From NCBI GenBank assembly GCA_934277495.1, contig CAKQUI010000035.1, positions 1-18,163 of the forward strand: a stretch of 18,163 bases of DNA, read 5' to 3'. This document shows, piece after piece, positions 7,516 to 14,905 of the stretch. The stretch is from an uncultured Clostridia bacterium. GTDB taxonomy: Bacteria > Bacillota > Clostridia > Peptostreptococcales > Anaerovoracaceae. The notes under the pieces were generated by a model. It was not told the DNA's origin. It saw nothing but the letters and a program-made list of their open reading frames with translations, and ran no database searches. The position numbers were made by a program, and so were the translations under genes. Each line of letters opens with the position of its first letter. Positions within the stretch are counted from its first letter, which is position 1.

Positions 7516-8682
7516 CTACCCCCGTGCTTTCATCACTCTTTCGATCCTGTCGAAAGCTTCTTTGAGGACATCGATGCTGCATGTACATGCGATACGGATA
7601 TATCCTTCACCGCAGTTTCCGAAAGCATCGCCAGGCAGTGTCAGTACATGGGCTTCACGAAGTATCATATCGGAAGCTTCAACGCTGGTCAGACCTGTCT
7701 CCTTGATGTTTATGAAAAGGTAGAAAGTCCCCTTTGGCGGATCTATGACGCTGATCTTCGGGATAGCTGCTATCCTTTCAGCTGAATAGAATATCCTTTT
7801 CCTGTATTCTTCTATCATTGCAGGCTGCACCACATCCCTGTTGCGGAGCGCATATATAGCTGCTCTCTGGGAGATCGAAGGTGCTGTGAAAACCACGTTT
7901 TCGTTTACCTGCTGTATTATCTTTATGATATAGTCCGGCGCAATTATATTGCCGACTCTCCAGCCCGTCATCGTGAAGTTCTTCGAGAAGGAATTCAGAA
8001 TGATGGTCCTCTCCTGCATGCCCGGCAGCGATGCAAACGGTACGAAAGGGCTCTGATAGCTGAATGATGTGTATATATCGTCGGCTATCACTATGAGGTC
8101 GTACTTTTCTGCGATCTCTGCGATCTTCTGCATTGTCTCCACAGTCAGGCAGCTGCCTGTAGGATTGCTCGGCGAGTTTATCAGCAGAGCCTTTGTACGT
8201 TCTGTGATGAGGCTTTCCATACGTTCGATGTTTATCTGGAAATCCTCTTCCTCGTATGTAGGCAGCTCCACCGGTATACCTCTGGCAAGCTCCACCTGCT
8301 GAGGATACGGCGTGAAGTAAGGTGCCTGGATCAGCACTTCGTCTCCATCGTCCAGTATGGACTCCAGCACCAGGTACATGCCTTCGCAGGCTGATGTGCA
8401 GATGAATATCTCTTCGTCTGCCACATCCATATCATATTCTTCCTTGTAAAATCTGCTGATCTCCTGACGCAGCTCAGGATCTCCTCTGAACTCCGTATAT
8501 TTCGTATGTCCGGCTTTCGCATCTTCGAAAGCTTTCTCTATTATCAGCGGATGTGTTATCAGATCAGGGTCGCCCAGACTCAGGTCTATGACATCGTCAT
8601 ATGACTTGGCAAGGACATCAGACTGCCCCATGGCAGTGCTCTGATCTTTCCAGTATCTCTTTGCAATAAATCTGTGTTTCAT
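7516..8682 (-). CDS. PLP-dependent class I/II aminotransferase
   Basis: 388 residues, fold type I, of normal length for the aspartate-aminotransferase superfamily. Visible motifs: SLGDPD (35-40); NSPSNPTG with PLP-contacting Asn173; ADDIY with Asp201, which holds the pyridine nitrogen; SFSKNFTMTGWRVG with Schiff-base Lys234; and YIRIACT with carboxylate-binding Arg363. All catalytic positions are present. It should move the alpha-amino group of an amino acid to a 2-oxoacid. Its place between the CoA-transferase and transporter genes and downstream of the 2-oxoacid oxidoreductase implies that its 2-oxoacid product feeds that enzyme. Start ATG 8682 is preceded by GGAGAG; the 48-base gap to the CoA-transferase gene contains no terminator. 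The preferred amino acid cannot be read from sequence. Confidence 0.93.
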   Translation of the reverse strand: MKHRFIAKRYWKDQSTAMGQSDVLAKSYDDVIDLSLGDPDLITHPLIIEKAFEDAKAGHTKYTEFRGDPELRQEISRFYKEEYDMDVADEEIFICTSACEGMYLVLESILDDGDEVLIQAPYFTPYPQQVELARGIPVELPTYEEEDFQINIERMESLITERTKALLINSPSNPTGSCLTVETMQKIAEIAEKYDLIVIADDIYTSFSYQSPFVPFASLPGMQERTIILNSFSKNFTMTGWRVGNIIAPDYIIKIIQQVNENVVFTAPSISQRAAIYALRNRDVVQPAMIEEYRKRIFYSAERIAAIPKISVIDPPKGTFYLFINIKETGLTSVEASDMILREAHVLTLPGDAFGNCGEGYIRIACTCSIDVLKEAFDRIERVMKARG

Positions 8683-8730
8683 GATCTCTCCATATATTTT
8701 TCAATGCTCCGGACTTCAGTAAAATTCAGA

Positions 8731-9960
8731 CTATCGTACTGCTCCGGAATCCTTCATAGCTTTTATCTGTTCAAGAGAATATCCCATTGAAGTCAGTATC
8801 TCTTCTGTGTCTTCACCTATGCAGCCTGTCGGCTTGTATCCACGCCTGCCGTATTCGCTGAATGCGATAGGCGGATTAGGCATCATCACTGTTGTATGGG
8901 CCTCATCAGGATATTCCACAGGGACCATGTATTCGTTTTCGATGGCCTGCGGGTCTTTGCTCACTTCACAGGACTCCTTCATGATCTCGCAGGCACAGTT
9001 GTTGGCACTGAGGTAATCTCTCCATTCCTGTGCTGTCTTCGTCAGGAAGATGCCGTTGCATATCGTGATGATGTTTTCGATCTTGCCGTTGTCCTGCATG
9101 ATCTGGATGCTGGCGTAATCAGGATCGTCAGCAAATTCAGGGATACCGAAAAGGTCGTACCATTTTTCTCTGTCCATCTCATACTCATTGCAGTATACAC
9201 CGATCCATCTGCCATCCTTGCACTTGTATGTCTGGTTGAAGGGATCCGTAGGTCTGAGTGGATGAGGATTAAGATGCTTCCTGTCGAACTGTGTCTGGAC
9301 TACGCCGATGGCGTTGCACCAGATACCGCTGGCAAACAGCGATGTATCGACCTTCGTGCCTTTGCCTGTCTCGTTCTTTGCATAAAGCGCCATCATGATA
9401 CCGGCCAGGAAAGCTGAACTCGTCACCATATCGCCGAATGCATATGTCGGCAGGAACGGGAACGAACCTTCTGTGGACCAGTCTGCCAGAGGACCTGAAC
9501 GGAGCCAGAATGCGCTGATATCGAATCCCGGATCGTTGGCTGACGGACCCTTGTCACCATATCCTTTGAAGTGTCCGTACACAAGTCCCGGATTCAAAGC
9601 CTTCAGGCTTTCATAATCAAGACCGTTGCGGACAAGGGATTTCTCACGCACGTTGGTGATGAACACGTCGGCGTCTGCGATGAGATCCAGCAGGATCTTC
9701 CTGCCTTCTTCGTTCTTGAAATTCAGTGAGATGAATTTCTTGTTGCTGTTATGTATCGTGAAAAGCGGATTGCAGTCATCCTCATATGGAGTGAACTCAT
9801 GGGTACCCGCAACACGCATCACGTCTCCGTCGAGAGTCTCCACCTTGATGACTTCCGCACCGTAGGCGCAGAGTACACGGGCTGTGGTAGGTGCGGCCAC
9901 TACTGTAGCCATTTCCACGACTTTGACTCCCTCTAAAGGTAATTTCTTGTTCTCTGTCAT
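8731..9960 (-). CDS. CaiB/BaiF (type III) CoA-transferase, FldA/HadA-like
   Basis: With ATG 9960 the protein has 409 residues and starts MTENKKLPLEGVKVVEMA; GGAG lies 8 bases upstream. A longer frame to 10026 would overlap the gamma-subunit gene and adds residues unlike the family, so it is rejected. Family III features: GAEVIKVE (35-42), GYGDKGP (133-139), PGFDISAF (144-151) and the probable catalytic Asp177 in FGDMVTS, which forms an aspartyl-CoA thioester in relatives. PGFDxxAF and the N-terminal EGVKVVE pattern recall the 2-hydroxyacid CoA-transferases of Stickland fermenters, but no activator or dehydratase genes lie nearby. In this operon it more likely exchanges CoA between the acyl-CoA made by the oxidoreductase and a free acid. 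Donor and acceptor are unknown. Confidence 0.9.
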   Translation of the reverse strand: MTENKKLPLEGVKVVEMATVVAAPTTARVLCAYGAEVIKVETLDGDVMRVAGTHEFTPYEDDCNPLFTIHNSNKKFISLNFKNEEGRKILLDLIADADVFITNVREKSLVRNGLDYESLKALNPGLVYGHFKGYGDKGPSANDPGFDISAFWLRSGPLADWSTEGSFPFLPTYAFGDMVTSSAFLAGIMMALYAKNETGKGTKVDTSLFASGIWCNAIGVVQTQFDRKHLNPHPLRPTDPFNQTYKCKDGRWIGVYCNEYEMDREKWYDLFGIPEFADDPDYASIQIMQDNGKIENIITICNGIFLTKTAQEWRDYLSANNCACEIMKESCEVSKDPQAIENEYMVPVEYPDEAHTTVMMPNPPIAFSEYGRRGYKPTGCIGEDTEEILTSMGYSLEQIKAMKDSGAVR

Positions 9961-9983
9961 GCTAAACGCTCCATTCTCTGAAA

Positions 9984-10529
9984 CTATATCTGTTTGAGTG
10001 CAGCCTCTGCACCCATGTCGAAGCACTGATCGTTCTTAGGGTTGTCTTTGCCTTTTTTGGCAAAGTAGTTCTTGACGCCGGCTCTGATGTGATCCACATC
10101 GAACATCTCCGATGCTGCCGCCATGGCTCCCAGCATAACGATATTGGTGCCTCGTCCGTTTTTACATTCATTTGCGATATCGGTTGCAGGTACTTTGATG
10201 ACTTTGATATCATCACGGTACTTGCGGTCCTCGCTGACGATACTGCTGTTGATCAGAAGCGTACCGCCCGGTTTGAGCCTGTCTTCGAACCTGTCTATGG
10301 CACATTCGCTCATCGTGTAAAGGACGTCGGCTTCCAGGCAGTAGGGGCTCTGCAGATCTCCTTCGCCTATCTTCAGTTCACAGTTTGCTGCTCCTCCACG
10401 CATTTCGAAACCGTATGAAGGATACCATGAAACATTGAGTCCGTCCTCCATAGCTATATCAGCAAGGATGTTGCCGGCAAGCAGGACGCCCTGTCCGCCG
10501 ATACCTGAACAGATTATTTCTTTCATCAT
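9984..10529 (-). CDS. 2-oxoacid:ferredoxin oxidoreductase, gamma subunit
   Basis: This 181-residue protein has the CoA-binding gamma-domain motif SGIGGQGV (8-15) and the family segment SYGFEMRGGAANC (about 38-50). It belongs to the pyruvate/2-oxoacid:ferredoxin oxidoreductase gamma family (PorC/KorC/VorG-like) and works in one cytoplasmic complex with the three genes upstream. Its ATG (10529) overlaps the beta-subunit stop as ATGA, so translation is coupled; a second ATG follows at once, and GGGAGGT lies 5 or 8 bases before the two starts. Length is typical of stand-alone gamma subunits. The substrate is set mainly by the alpha and beta chains. Confidence 0.93.
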   Translation of the reverse strand: MMKEIICSGIGGQGVLLAGNILADIAMEDGLNVSWYPSYGFEMRGGAANCELKIGEGDLQSPYCLEADVLYTMSECAIDRFEDRLKPGGTLLINSSIVSEDRKYRDDIKVIKVPATDIANECKNGRGTNIVMLGAMAAASEMFDVDHIRAGVKNYFAKKGKDNPKNDQCFDMGAEAALKQI

Positions 10530-11266
10530 TCATTACCTCCCTTGTCCACGAACTCTCCTAACGGGAGATATTTGCTCTGTGTAGTCTTTATAAATTCGCA
10601 GGCGTCGACTTCTGACAGCTTCCAGTTTGTAGGACATGGGCTCAGTATATCTATCAGACAGAAACCTTCGCCGTTCATCTGCTTTGTCAGAGCCTTTTTG
10701 ATAGCCTTCTTTGTCTTTTCGATGTTGGCCGGACTGTTGACAGCACAGCGTGCAAGATATGCCATGTCTGTCTGTCCCAGTATCTTTGCGATATCCATCA
10801 TGCTGCCGTTCTTGCGTTCGTCACGGCCGAAAGGCGAAGTTGCAGTCTTCATTCCCGGCAGTGATGTCGGCGACATCTGTCCGCCTGTCATTCCGAATAC
10901 GCTGTTGTTGATTATTATCGCCAGTATGTTCTCGTTCCTGATGGCGCTGTATATCGTTGATTCGATACCGATGCTGTACGCCGAACCGTCTCCCGGACGG
11001 GCAATGACCAGTGCATCAGGTCTGGCATGCTTTACTCCTGCTGCTGTTGCGATGGTCCTGCCGTGAGCACCCATGATAGTATTGTACTTCATGGCAAACT
11101 GACCGAACTGTCCGCAGGCCACATCGTCCACTGTGATTATCCTGTCGCTTACACCGAGCTCTTCCACTGCTTCAGTGATAGCATGGCAGACGATACCGTG
11201 TCCGCATCCCGGACACCATGATGCCTGCTGTTTCATATCTAAATCTTTTGGTAATTTAAAGTTCAT
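10526..11266 (-). CDS. 2-oxoacid:ferredoxin oxidoreductase, beta (TPP-binding) subunit
   Basis: 246 residues. WCPGCGHG (17-24; Cys18, Cys21), Cys51 in VACGQFG and the Cys in SPCPTNW near the C-terminus match the four ligands of the proximal [4Fe-4S] cluster. The TPP/Mg motif is GDG (92-94) followed by IINNSVFGMTGGQ (118-130). MTGGQMSPTS with TSPFGRD closely recalls beta chains of branched-chain 2-oxoisovalerate (VOR) enzymes, more than pyruvate enzymes. GDG is followed by Ser where most relatives have Asp. It catalyses TPP-dependent decarboxylation of the 2-oxoacid and passes electrons to the ferredoxin subunit. The gene follows the alpha gene by 13 bases with a perfect AAGGAGGTG site. Function is firm; substrate is inferred. 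Confidence 0.94.
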   Translation of the reverse strand: MNFKLPKDLDMKQQASWCPGCGHGIVCHAITEAVEELGVSDRIITVDDVACGQFGQFAMKYNTIMGAHGRTIATAAGVKHARPDALVIARPGDGSAYSIGIESTIYSAIRNENILAIIINNSVFGMTGGQMSPTSLPGMKTATSPFGRDERKNGSMMDIAKILGQTDMAYLARCAVNSPANIEKTKKAIKKALTKQMNGEGFCLIDILSPCPTNWKLSEVDACEFIKTTQSKYLPLGEFVDKGGNE

Positions 11267-11279
11267 TCAAGGCACCTCC

Positions 11280-12341
11280 TTAATACCTGTCAGCCATTTC
11301 TCTGAGTTTTTCCACGATCTTTATTTCATTGATGTTGTCCCAGTATTCACTGTAAAGCTCTACCGGGTGTCTGTTTCCGTCGGCCAGGATGATATCGTCC
11401 TTCATCTGTCCCAGGATGTTCATCTCTACATCGAGGAAAGCCTTGACCTGGTCTCCCAGCTCTGCGAATGCTTTCTTAGGATAAGGCCAGAGCGTGATAG
11501 GTCTGATAAGACCGGCTTTGATGCCGTCCCTGCGGGCACGTATCACAGCTGACTTGGCAACTCTGGCACTGGTGCCGTACGCCACCAGTACGAATTCCGC
11601 ATCTTCAGTCTGTACTGTTTCCCATCTCTGCTCTTCCTCTTCCATCTTTGTGTACTTTTCAAGAAGATATGCAGGATACTTGTGTCCACCGTCTTCCCAG
11701 TCCCAGTAACGGTTCCAGATAGCTCTCTGCGGTTCGCCTTCAAGACGAGGCTTTACAGCCCAGTCGTATTTATCTATGTCATGTTCGATCATTTCAGGCA
11801 TTTCAACAGGCTCCATCATCTGACCGATAGTAGCGTCCGATGCGATGATCACCGGATGACGGTATTTCTCTGCAAGGTCGAAAGCACCGTATGCTATATC
11901 GACACTTTCCTGCACGCTGCACGGAGCCAGCACGATAGTCCTGTAATCACCGTGTCCGCCGCCACGTGTCAGCTGCCAGTAGTCTCCCTGACCCATGAAA
12001 ATATCGCCGAGACCGCAGCCTATACGCATCACGTCTACGACAACTGCAGGTACGTCGCTGGAGCACAGATACGATATACCTTCCTGCTTCAGTGAAAATC
12101 CCGGACCTGATGTAGTTGTCAGTGCACGGGCACCTGCTGCAGCTGCTCCAAGCAGCATGTTTATACCTGCCAGTTCGGATTCAGTCTGAACGCAGTCACC
12201 GCCGACTTCATCCATTCGCCAGCACAGATATTCCAGTATTTCTGTCTGCGGAGTGATCGGATATCCGCTGAAAAACCTGCATCCGGCACGCAGACAGGCT
12301 TCTGCGAGGGCTTCATTGCCCTTCATCAATTTTTTAGCCAT
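11280..12341 (-). CDS. vorB: 2-oxoacid:ferredoxin oxidoreductase, alpha subunit (VorB-like)
   Basis: 353 residues, matching the usual size of the alpha chain named VorB in many genomes (3-methyl-2-oxobutanoate dehydrogenase). The N-terminus MKGNEALAEACLRAG and GYPITPQTEI (26-35) are signatures of the pyrimidine-binding domain, which here spans residues 1 to about 230. A transketolase-C-like domain follows (about 250-340, with VLVAYGTSARVAKSA in its first strand and helix). It pairs with the beta chain to bind TPP and the 2-oxoacid, giving acyl-CoA, CO2 and reduced ferredoxin. ATG 12341 has AGAAGGAGG upstream and a 15-base gap from the ferredoxin gene. Branched-chain 2-oxoacids are the default expectation, but relatives also act on aromatic or other 2-oxoacids. 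Confidence 0.93.
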   Translation of the reverse strand: MAKKLMKGNEALAEACLRAGCRFFSGYPITPQTEILEYLCWRMDEVGGDCVQTESELAGINMLLGAAAAGARALTTTSGPGFSLKQEGISYLCSSDVPAVVVDVMRIGCGLGDIFMGQGDYWQLTRGGGHGDYRTIVLAPCSVQESVDIAYGAFDLAEKYRHPVIIASDATIGQMMEPVEMPEMIEHDIDKYDWAVKPRLEGEPQRAIWNRYWDWEDGGHKYPAYLLEKYTKMEEEEQRWETVQTEDAEFVLVAYGTSARVAKSAVIRARRDGIKAGLIRPITLWPYPKKAFAELGDQVKAFLDVEMNILGQMKDDIILADGNRHPVELYSEYWDNINEIKIVEKLREMADRY

Positions 12342-12356
12342 TTCTCACGCCTCCTT

Positions 12357-12560
12357 CTATTCTTCGATCTCGATGCAGTAGTCAGGGCACATCTTGAAGC
12401 ACGCTCCACAACCAATACATTCTTTTGTTTCATCCAGTTTAACTAATCCGAACCCCTTGTGTCCCAGCTCGTCTGACGGGATCAGCACTTTACGGGGACA
12501 TACGCTGGTACAGAGAAAACATCCCTTGCACCTGCTGATATCCAGCTTTATCTTTGCCAT
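12357..12560 (-). CDS. 2-oxoacid oxidoreductase delta subunit, 2x[4Fe-4S] ferredoxin
   Basis: This 67-residue protein carries two classical cluster motifs, CKGCFLCTSVCP (11-22) and CIGCGACFKMCP (48-59). It fits the small KorD/VorD-type ferredoxin subunit that takes electrons from the proximal cluster of the beta chain and hands them to free ferredoxin. It is the first gene of the seven-gene operon; the order delta-alpha-beta-gamma is the known korDABC/oorDABC arrangement. ATG 12560 has AGGAGG 6 bases upstream. Confidence 0.95.
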   Translation of the reverse strand: MAKIKLDISRCKGCFLCTSVCPRKVLIPSDELGHKGFGLVKLDETKECIGCGACFKMCPDYCIEIEE

Positions 12561-12708
12561 TGCAACCTCCTGATCAATGCTCCTTCTGCCTGATTCAAGG
12601 CCTGAGCATACGATTTATATTATGAATCTATCGTTTCGTTTCCTGAAAGGCCTACCATATGTCTGATGGTTCCTTCAGTTGATTGATAAATATACGACAC
12701 ATTTAATA

Positions 12709-12737
12709 ATTATACTGCATATGCATAAAATCGTCAA
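12709..12737 (-). promoter_or_regulatory. Near-consensus promoter of the seven-gene operon
   Basis: TTGACG (12732-12737), a 17-base spacer and TATAAT (12709-12714) on the minus strand. The spacer contains the perfect palindrome TGCATATGCA. Predicted start is near 12702, giving a leader of about 140 bases before the ferredoxin ATG at 12560. Confidence 0.85.
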
Positions 12738-12755
12738 GAATCTTCTTTTTATGCA
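12722..12755. promoter_or_regulatory. Inverted repeat straddling the -35 box of the operon promoter
   Basis: TGCATAAAA (12722-12730) and TTTTATGCA (12747-12755) are perfect 9-bp inverted arms separated by 16 bases, enclosing the -35 box. The spacing suits a dimeric regulator bound on adjacent faces. No regulator gene lies in the window, so the operator role is inferred. Confidence 0.55.
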
Positions 12756-12765
12756 GATACAAAAA

Positions 12766-12807
12766 TCCGCATCACCTGACTGAAATATCAGTCATCAGTG
12801 ATGCGGA
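12766..12807 (-). terminator. Intrinsic terminator of the NSS transporter/small protein unit
   Basis: TCCGCATCAC (12766-12775) pairs with GTGATGCGGA (12798-12807), with an inner stem TGACTGA/TCAGTCA and an AATA loop. On the minus strand the hairpin is followed by TTTTT. It separates the unit ending at 13001 from the operon promoter just downstream. Confidence 0.85.
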
Positions 12808-13000
12808 TGCTGTTTATACATTTTTGCATATATATAACTTTTTGTCGTGTATTTATGCACTGATTTTTATGAATATTCATACCCTTCCACGCATCAGTGC
12901 TTTGTCACATTACACAGCACTCAATACTTGTTACCGGTACTGAATACATCGCTGTTCCATCTGTTCCGACAAAAACTTTCCATCAGCCGACACCTTTGTG

Positions 13001-13363
13001 TCACTTCTCTTCGATATCTACATTTACATACGTCGGTGTGTCAGAGAACTTCTCGTATACATCTCCGCTTTCATCATACAGCTTCCTGTCTTCCAGTGTA
13101 AGTTTTTTTCCACTGCTCAGAGATATGCTGTTTCCGTCAGCTTTGTAGCTGCCTTTTTCCAGTATCGAATACTGCTCGTATCTGCAGTACATGCCCTCGT
13201 CGTCAAGAACATAATATACTGCATCATATCCGGAAGTCTTATATGTCCCAACGGCTGAACCGCTCACAGTCGTCTCGCTGCGGTCATAAAATATGATACC
13301 AGCTGCAGCTGATGCAGCCAGCACCAGTATCACGATCAGTACTGGTATATATTTGTGTCTCAT
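13001..13363 (-). CDS. Small membrane-anchored extracytoplasmic protein of unknown function
   Basis: 120 residues that I do not recognise. The N-terminus MRHKYIPVLIVILVLAASAA is a signal anchor or uncleaved signal peptide, with one hydrophobic segment at about 5-25. The rest is polar and rich in Tyr, Ser, Gly and Asp, with a repeating strand-turn pattern (GTYKTSGYDAVYYVLDDEG, GSYKADGNSISLSSGKKL) suggesting a small all-beta domain outside the membrane. ATG 13363 has AAGGAGG 6 bases upstream. It lies 32 bases after the NSS symporter gene with no terminator between, so they are probably co-transcribed. It might be an accessory of the transporter or an unrelated small surface protein; nothing in the sequence decides. 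Confidence 0.75.
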   Translation of the reverse strand: MRHKYIPVLIVILVLAASAAAGIIFYDRSETTVSGSAVGTYKTSGYDAVYYVLDDEGMYCRYEQYSILEKGSYKADGNSISLSSGKKLTLEDRKLYDESGDVYEKFSDTPTYVNVDIEEK

Positions 13364-13395
13364 ACTTTCCTCCTTCAGATATCAAACGTGATCCT

Positions 13396-14769
13396 TTACC
13401 CTGCAAAGAATTTGTCATATATACCGAACACGAAGATGAACAGTACTATCAGCGGCAGTATATATGTCAGATACGGACGCATCCAGTCGTGGACTTTGAG
13501 TCCGTGGCCTGTGTTGGCTTCCTCTTTGAAATTTTTCCAGCCCCATCCGTATCTTGTGACACAGAACAGCAGGTATACCAGCGAACCCAGCGGCAGGAAT
13601 ATGTTGCTCACAAGGAAATCCTCCACATCCAGTATCGCTCCTCCGAACACCGAGAATCCGTCCCAGCTCCAGAGATTGTATCCCAGTACGCATGGCAGCG
13701 ACAGTGCTATTATCAGCACCAGGTTCACGAGGCCTGACTTTTTCCTGCTGCAGCCTGTGATCTCCATGCCGCAGCATATGATGTTCTCGAAAACAGCCAG
13801 CACTGTGGAAAGCGCTGCAAAGGACATGAACAGGAAGAACAGGCTTCCCCATAATCTGCCCAGACCCATGTTCGCAAAGATATTAGGCAGTGTGATGAAT
13901 ATGAGGCTCGGTCCTGAAGTCTGGTCCACATTGTATGTGAAGCATGCCGGGAATATTATCAGCCCTGAAGTTATGGCAACGAAAGTGTCCAGCACAACGA
14001 CTCTTGCCGATTCGCCCAGCAGGGAGTGATCCTTGCCGATGTAGCTTCCGAATATAGCCATGGCGCCGACGCCGAGACTCAGTGTGAAGAACGCCTGGTT
14101 CATAGCGCCTACCAGCGTGTTCATGATACCAAGTTCTTTCATACGGCCGAAGTCAGGCAGCAGATAGAAACTCAGGCCTTCCTTCGCCCCAGGCATGAAA
14201 AAGCTGTTTACAGCCAGTATGACCATTATAGCCAGCAGTGCTATCATCATTATCTTGGTGATTCTTTCCAGTCCGTTCTGAAGACCTCTGACACATACAA
14301 AAATACATACGCATACTACGACGATCATCCAGAAAGCCATTGTCCCCGGACTTGCCAGCATACCTGTAAAGGTGTCTGCAACAGCACCGGAATCAGCTCC
14401 TTCAAACTTTCCCGCTGCAGTCAGATAGAAATAGTGCAGCATCCAGCCCGCTACCGTCGTATAGAACATCATCAGCAGATAGCAGCCTGCCAGTGTGAAA
14501 TATCCATGTATATGCCATTTGCTGCCAAGCTTTTCCAGAGCCTGATAAGCCTTTACCGGGCTTTTGCGGCTGGCTCTGCCTACTGCGAACTCCATACTCA
14601 TGATAGGAAGTCCCAGTATGATGAGGAATATGAAGTAAAACAGCACGAAAGCACCTCCGCCTCCCTGTCCTGCCATATACGGGAATTTCCATACGTTGCC
14701 TATGCCTATGGCACAGCCCGCAGATAATAAAATGAATCCAAGTCTGGATTTTAACGTTTCTCTTTCCAT
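13396..14769 (-). CDS. NSS (SNF/SLC6-like) sodium:amino-acid symporter
   Basis: With ATG 14769 the protein has 457 residues and starts MERETLKSRLGF. AGAAGGAGAAG lies 7 bases upstream; the longer ATG at 14793 would place this site inside the coding region, so it is rejected. TM1 carries the LeuT-fold signature AGCAIGIGNVWKFPYMAGQGG (split as GCAIGIGN and VWKFPY) around the substrate and Na+ sites; Lys replaces the usual Arg of NVWRFP, and GGGAFVLFY follows. About 11-12 membrane helices are predicted, a length typical of bacterial NSS proteins such as MhsT or Tyt1, which import hydrophobic or aromatic amino acids with sodium. Its product, an amino acid in the cytoplasm, could feed the aminotransferase operon immediately downstream, though the two are separate transcription units. 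Confidence 0.93.
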   Translation of the reverse strand: MERETLKSRLGFILLSAGCAIGIGNVWKFPYMAGQGGGGAFVLFYFIFLIILGLPIMSMEFAVGRASRKSPVKAYQALEKLGSKWHIHGYFTLAGCYLLMMFYTTVAGWMLHYFYLTAAGKFEGADSGAVADTFTGMLASPGTMAFWMIVVVCVCIFVCVRGLQNGLERITKIMMIALLAIMVILAVNSFFMPGAKEGLSFYLLPDFGRMKELGIMNTLVGAMNQAFFTLSLGVGAMAIFGSYIGKDHSLLGESARVVVLDTFVAITSGLIIFPACFTYNVDQTSGPSLIFITLPNIFANMGLGRLWGSLFFLFMSFAALSTVLAVFENIICCGMEITGCSRKKSGLVNLVLIIALSLPCVLGYNLWSWDGFSVFGGAILDVEDFLVSNIFLPLGSLVYLLFCVTRYGWGWKNFKEEANTGHGLKVHDWMRPYLTYILPLIVLFIFVFGIYDKFFAG

Positions 14770-14816
14770 AAATAACTTCTCCTTCTGATGCAATGATAAA
14801 TAAGTGCAGTTCTTTA

Positions 14817-14846
14817 ATTATATCATCACACAGGGGGTGGTTTCAA
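14817..14846 (-). promoter_or_regulatory. Promoter of the NSS symporter gene
   Basis: TTGAAA (14841-14846), an 18-base spacer and TATAAT (14817-14822) on the minus strand, about 48 bases upstream of ATG 14769. Confidence 0.75.
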
Positions 14847-14890
14847 TCAGAATGTGTACGGTCTGGAAAACCTGAGACCCGAAGTTTCCG

Positions 14891-14905
14891 GGCTGTTTCA
14901 CAGCC
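14891..14905 (-). terminator. Weak hairpin at the nudC stop codon
   Basis: GGCTGT and ACAGCC form a 6-bp stem with a 3-base loop spanning the nudC stop codon. A second small stem (CCCG/CGGG) follows, but only a short TTTT comes after, so termination is probably inefficient and some read-through into the symporter gene is possible. Confidence 0.3.

Larger units (their letters stand above)
12561..13000. other. Intergenic region upstream of the seven-gene operon (440 bases)
   Basis: Read on the minus strand it contains a 190-base trailer after the small protein gene (no recognisable gene), the terminator at 12766-12807, the inverted repeat and promoter (12709-12755), and a leader of about 140 bases. 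The leader has an imperfect direct repeat, CCTGA plus AAGGCCT, at 12589-12603 and 12642-12653. No known riboswitch class is recognised. Confidence 0.6.

Noticed and set aside
8731..9960. CoA-transferase as part of a 2-hydroxyacyl-CoA dehydratase (FldABC/HadABC) reductive Stickland pathway
   Set aside because: The protein resembles FldA, but no dehydratase subunits, activator or 2-hydroxyacid dehydrogenase genes are present in the window.
9961..10026. N-terminal extension of the CoA-transferase to an upstream ATG
   Set aside because: It would overlap the gamma-subunit gene, lacks a binding site, and adds Cys-rich residues unlike the family. ATG 9960 has GGAG at good spacing.
5965..12560. Operon as a trimethyllysine-to-valerobetaine or carnitine route (BCCT plus CaiB-like protein)
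   Set aside because: Chemically attractive, since transamination and oxidative decarboxylation of trimethyllysine would give a betaine acyl-CoA. But the BCCT protein has lost most aromatic-box residues needed for a quaternary ammonium group, and the carnitine genes caiA and caiD are absent.
14026..14727. 233-codon plus-strand frame antisense to the NSS symporter
   Set aside because: Low-complexity, His/Gln/Tyr-rich shadow of the transmembrane protein, with no start signals.
14770..14793. Upstream ATG for the NSS symporter
   Set aside because: The strong AGAAGGAG site lies inside this extension and serves ATG 14769.
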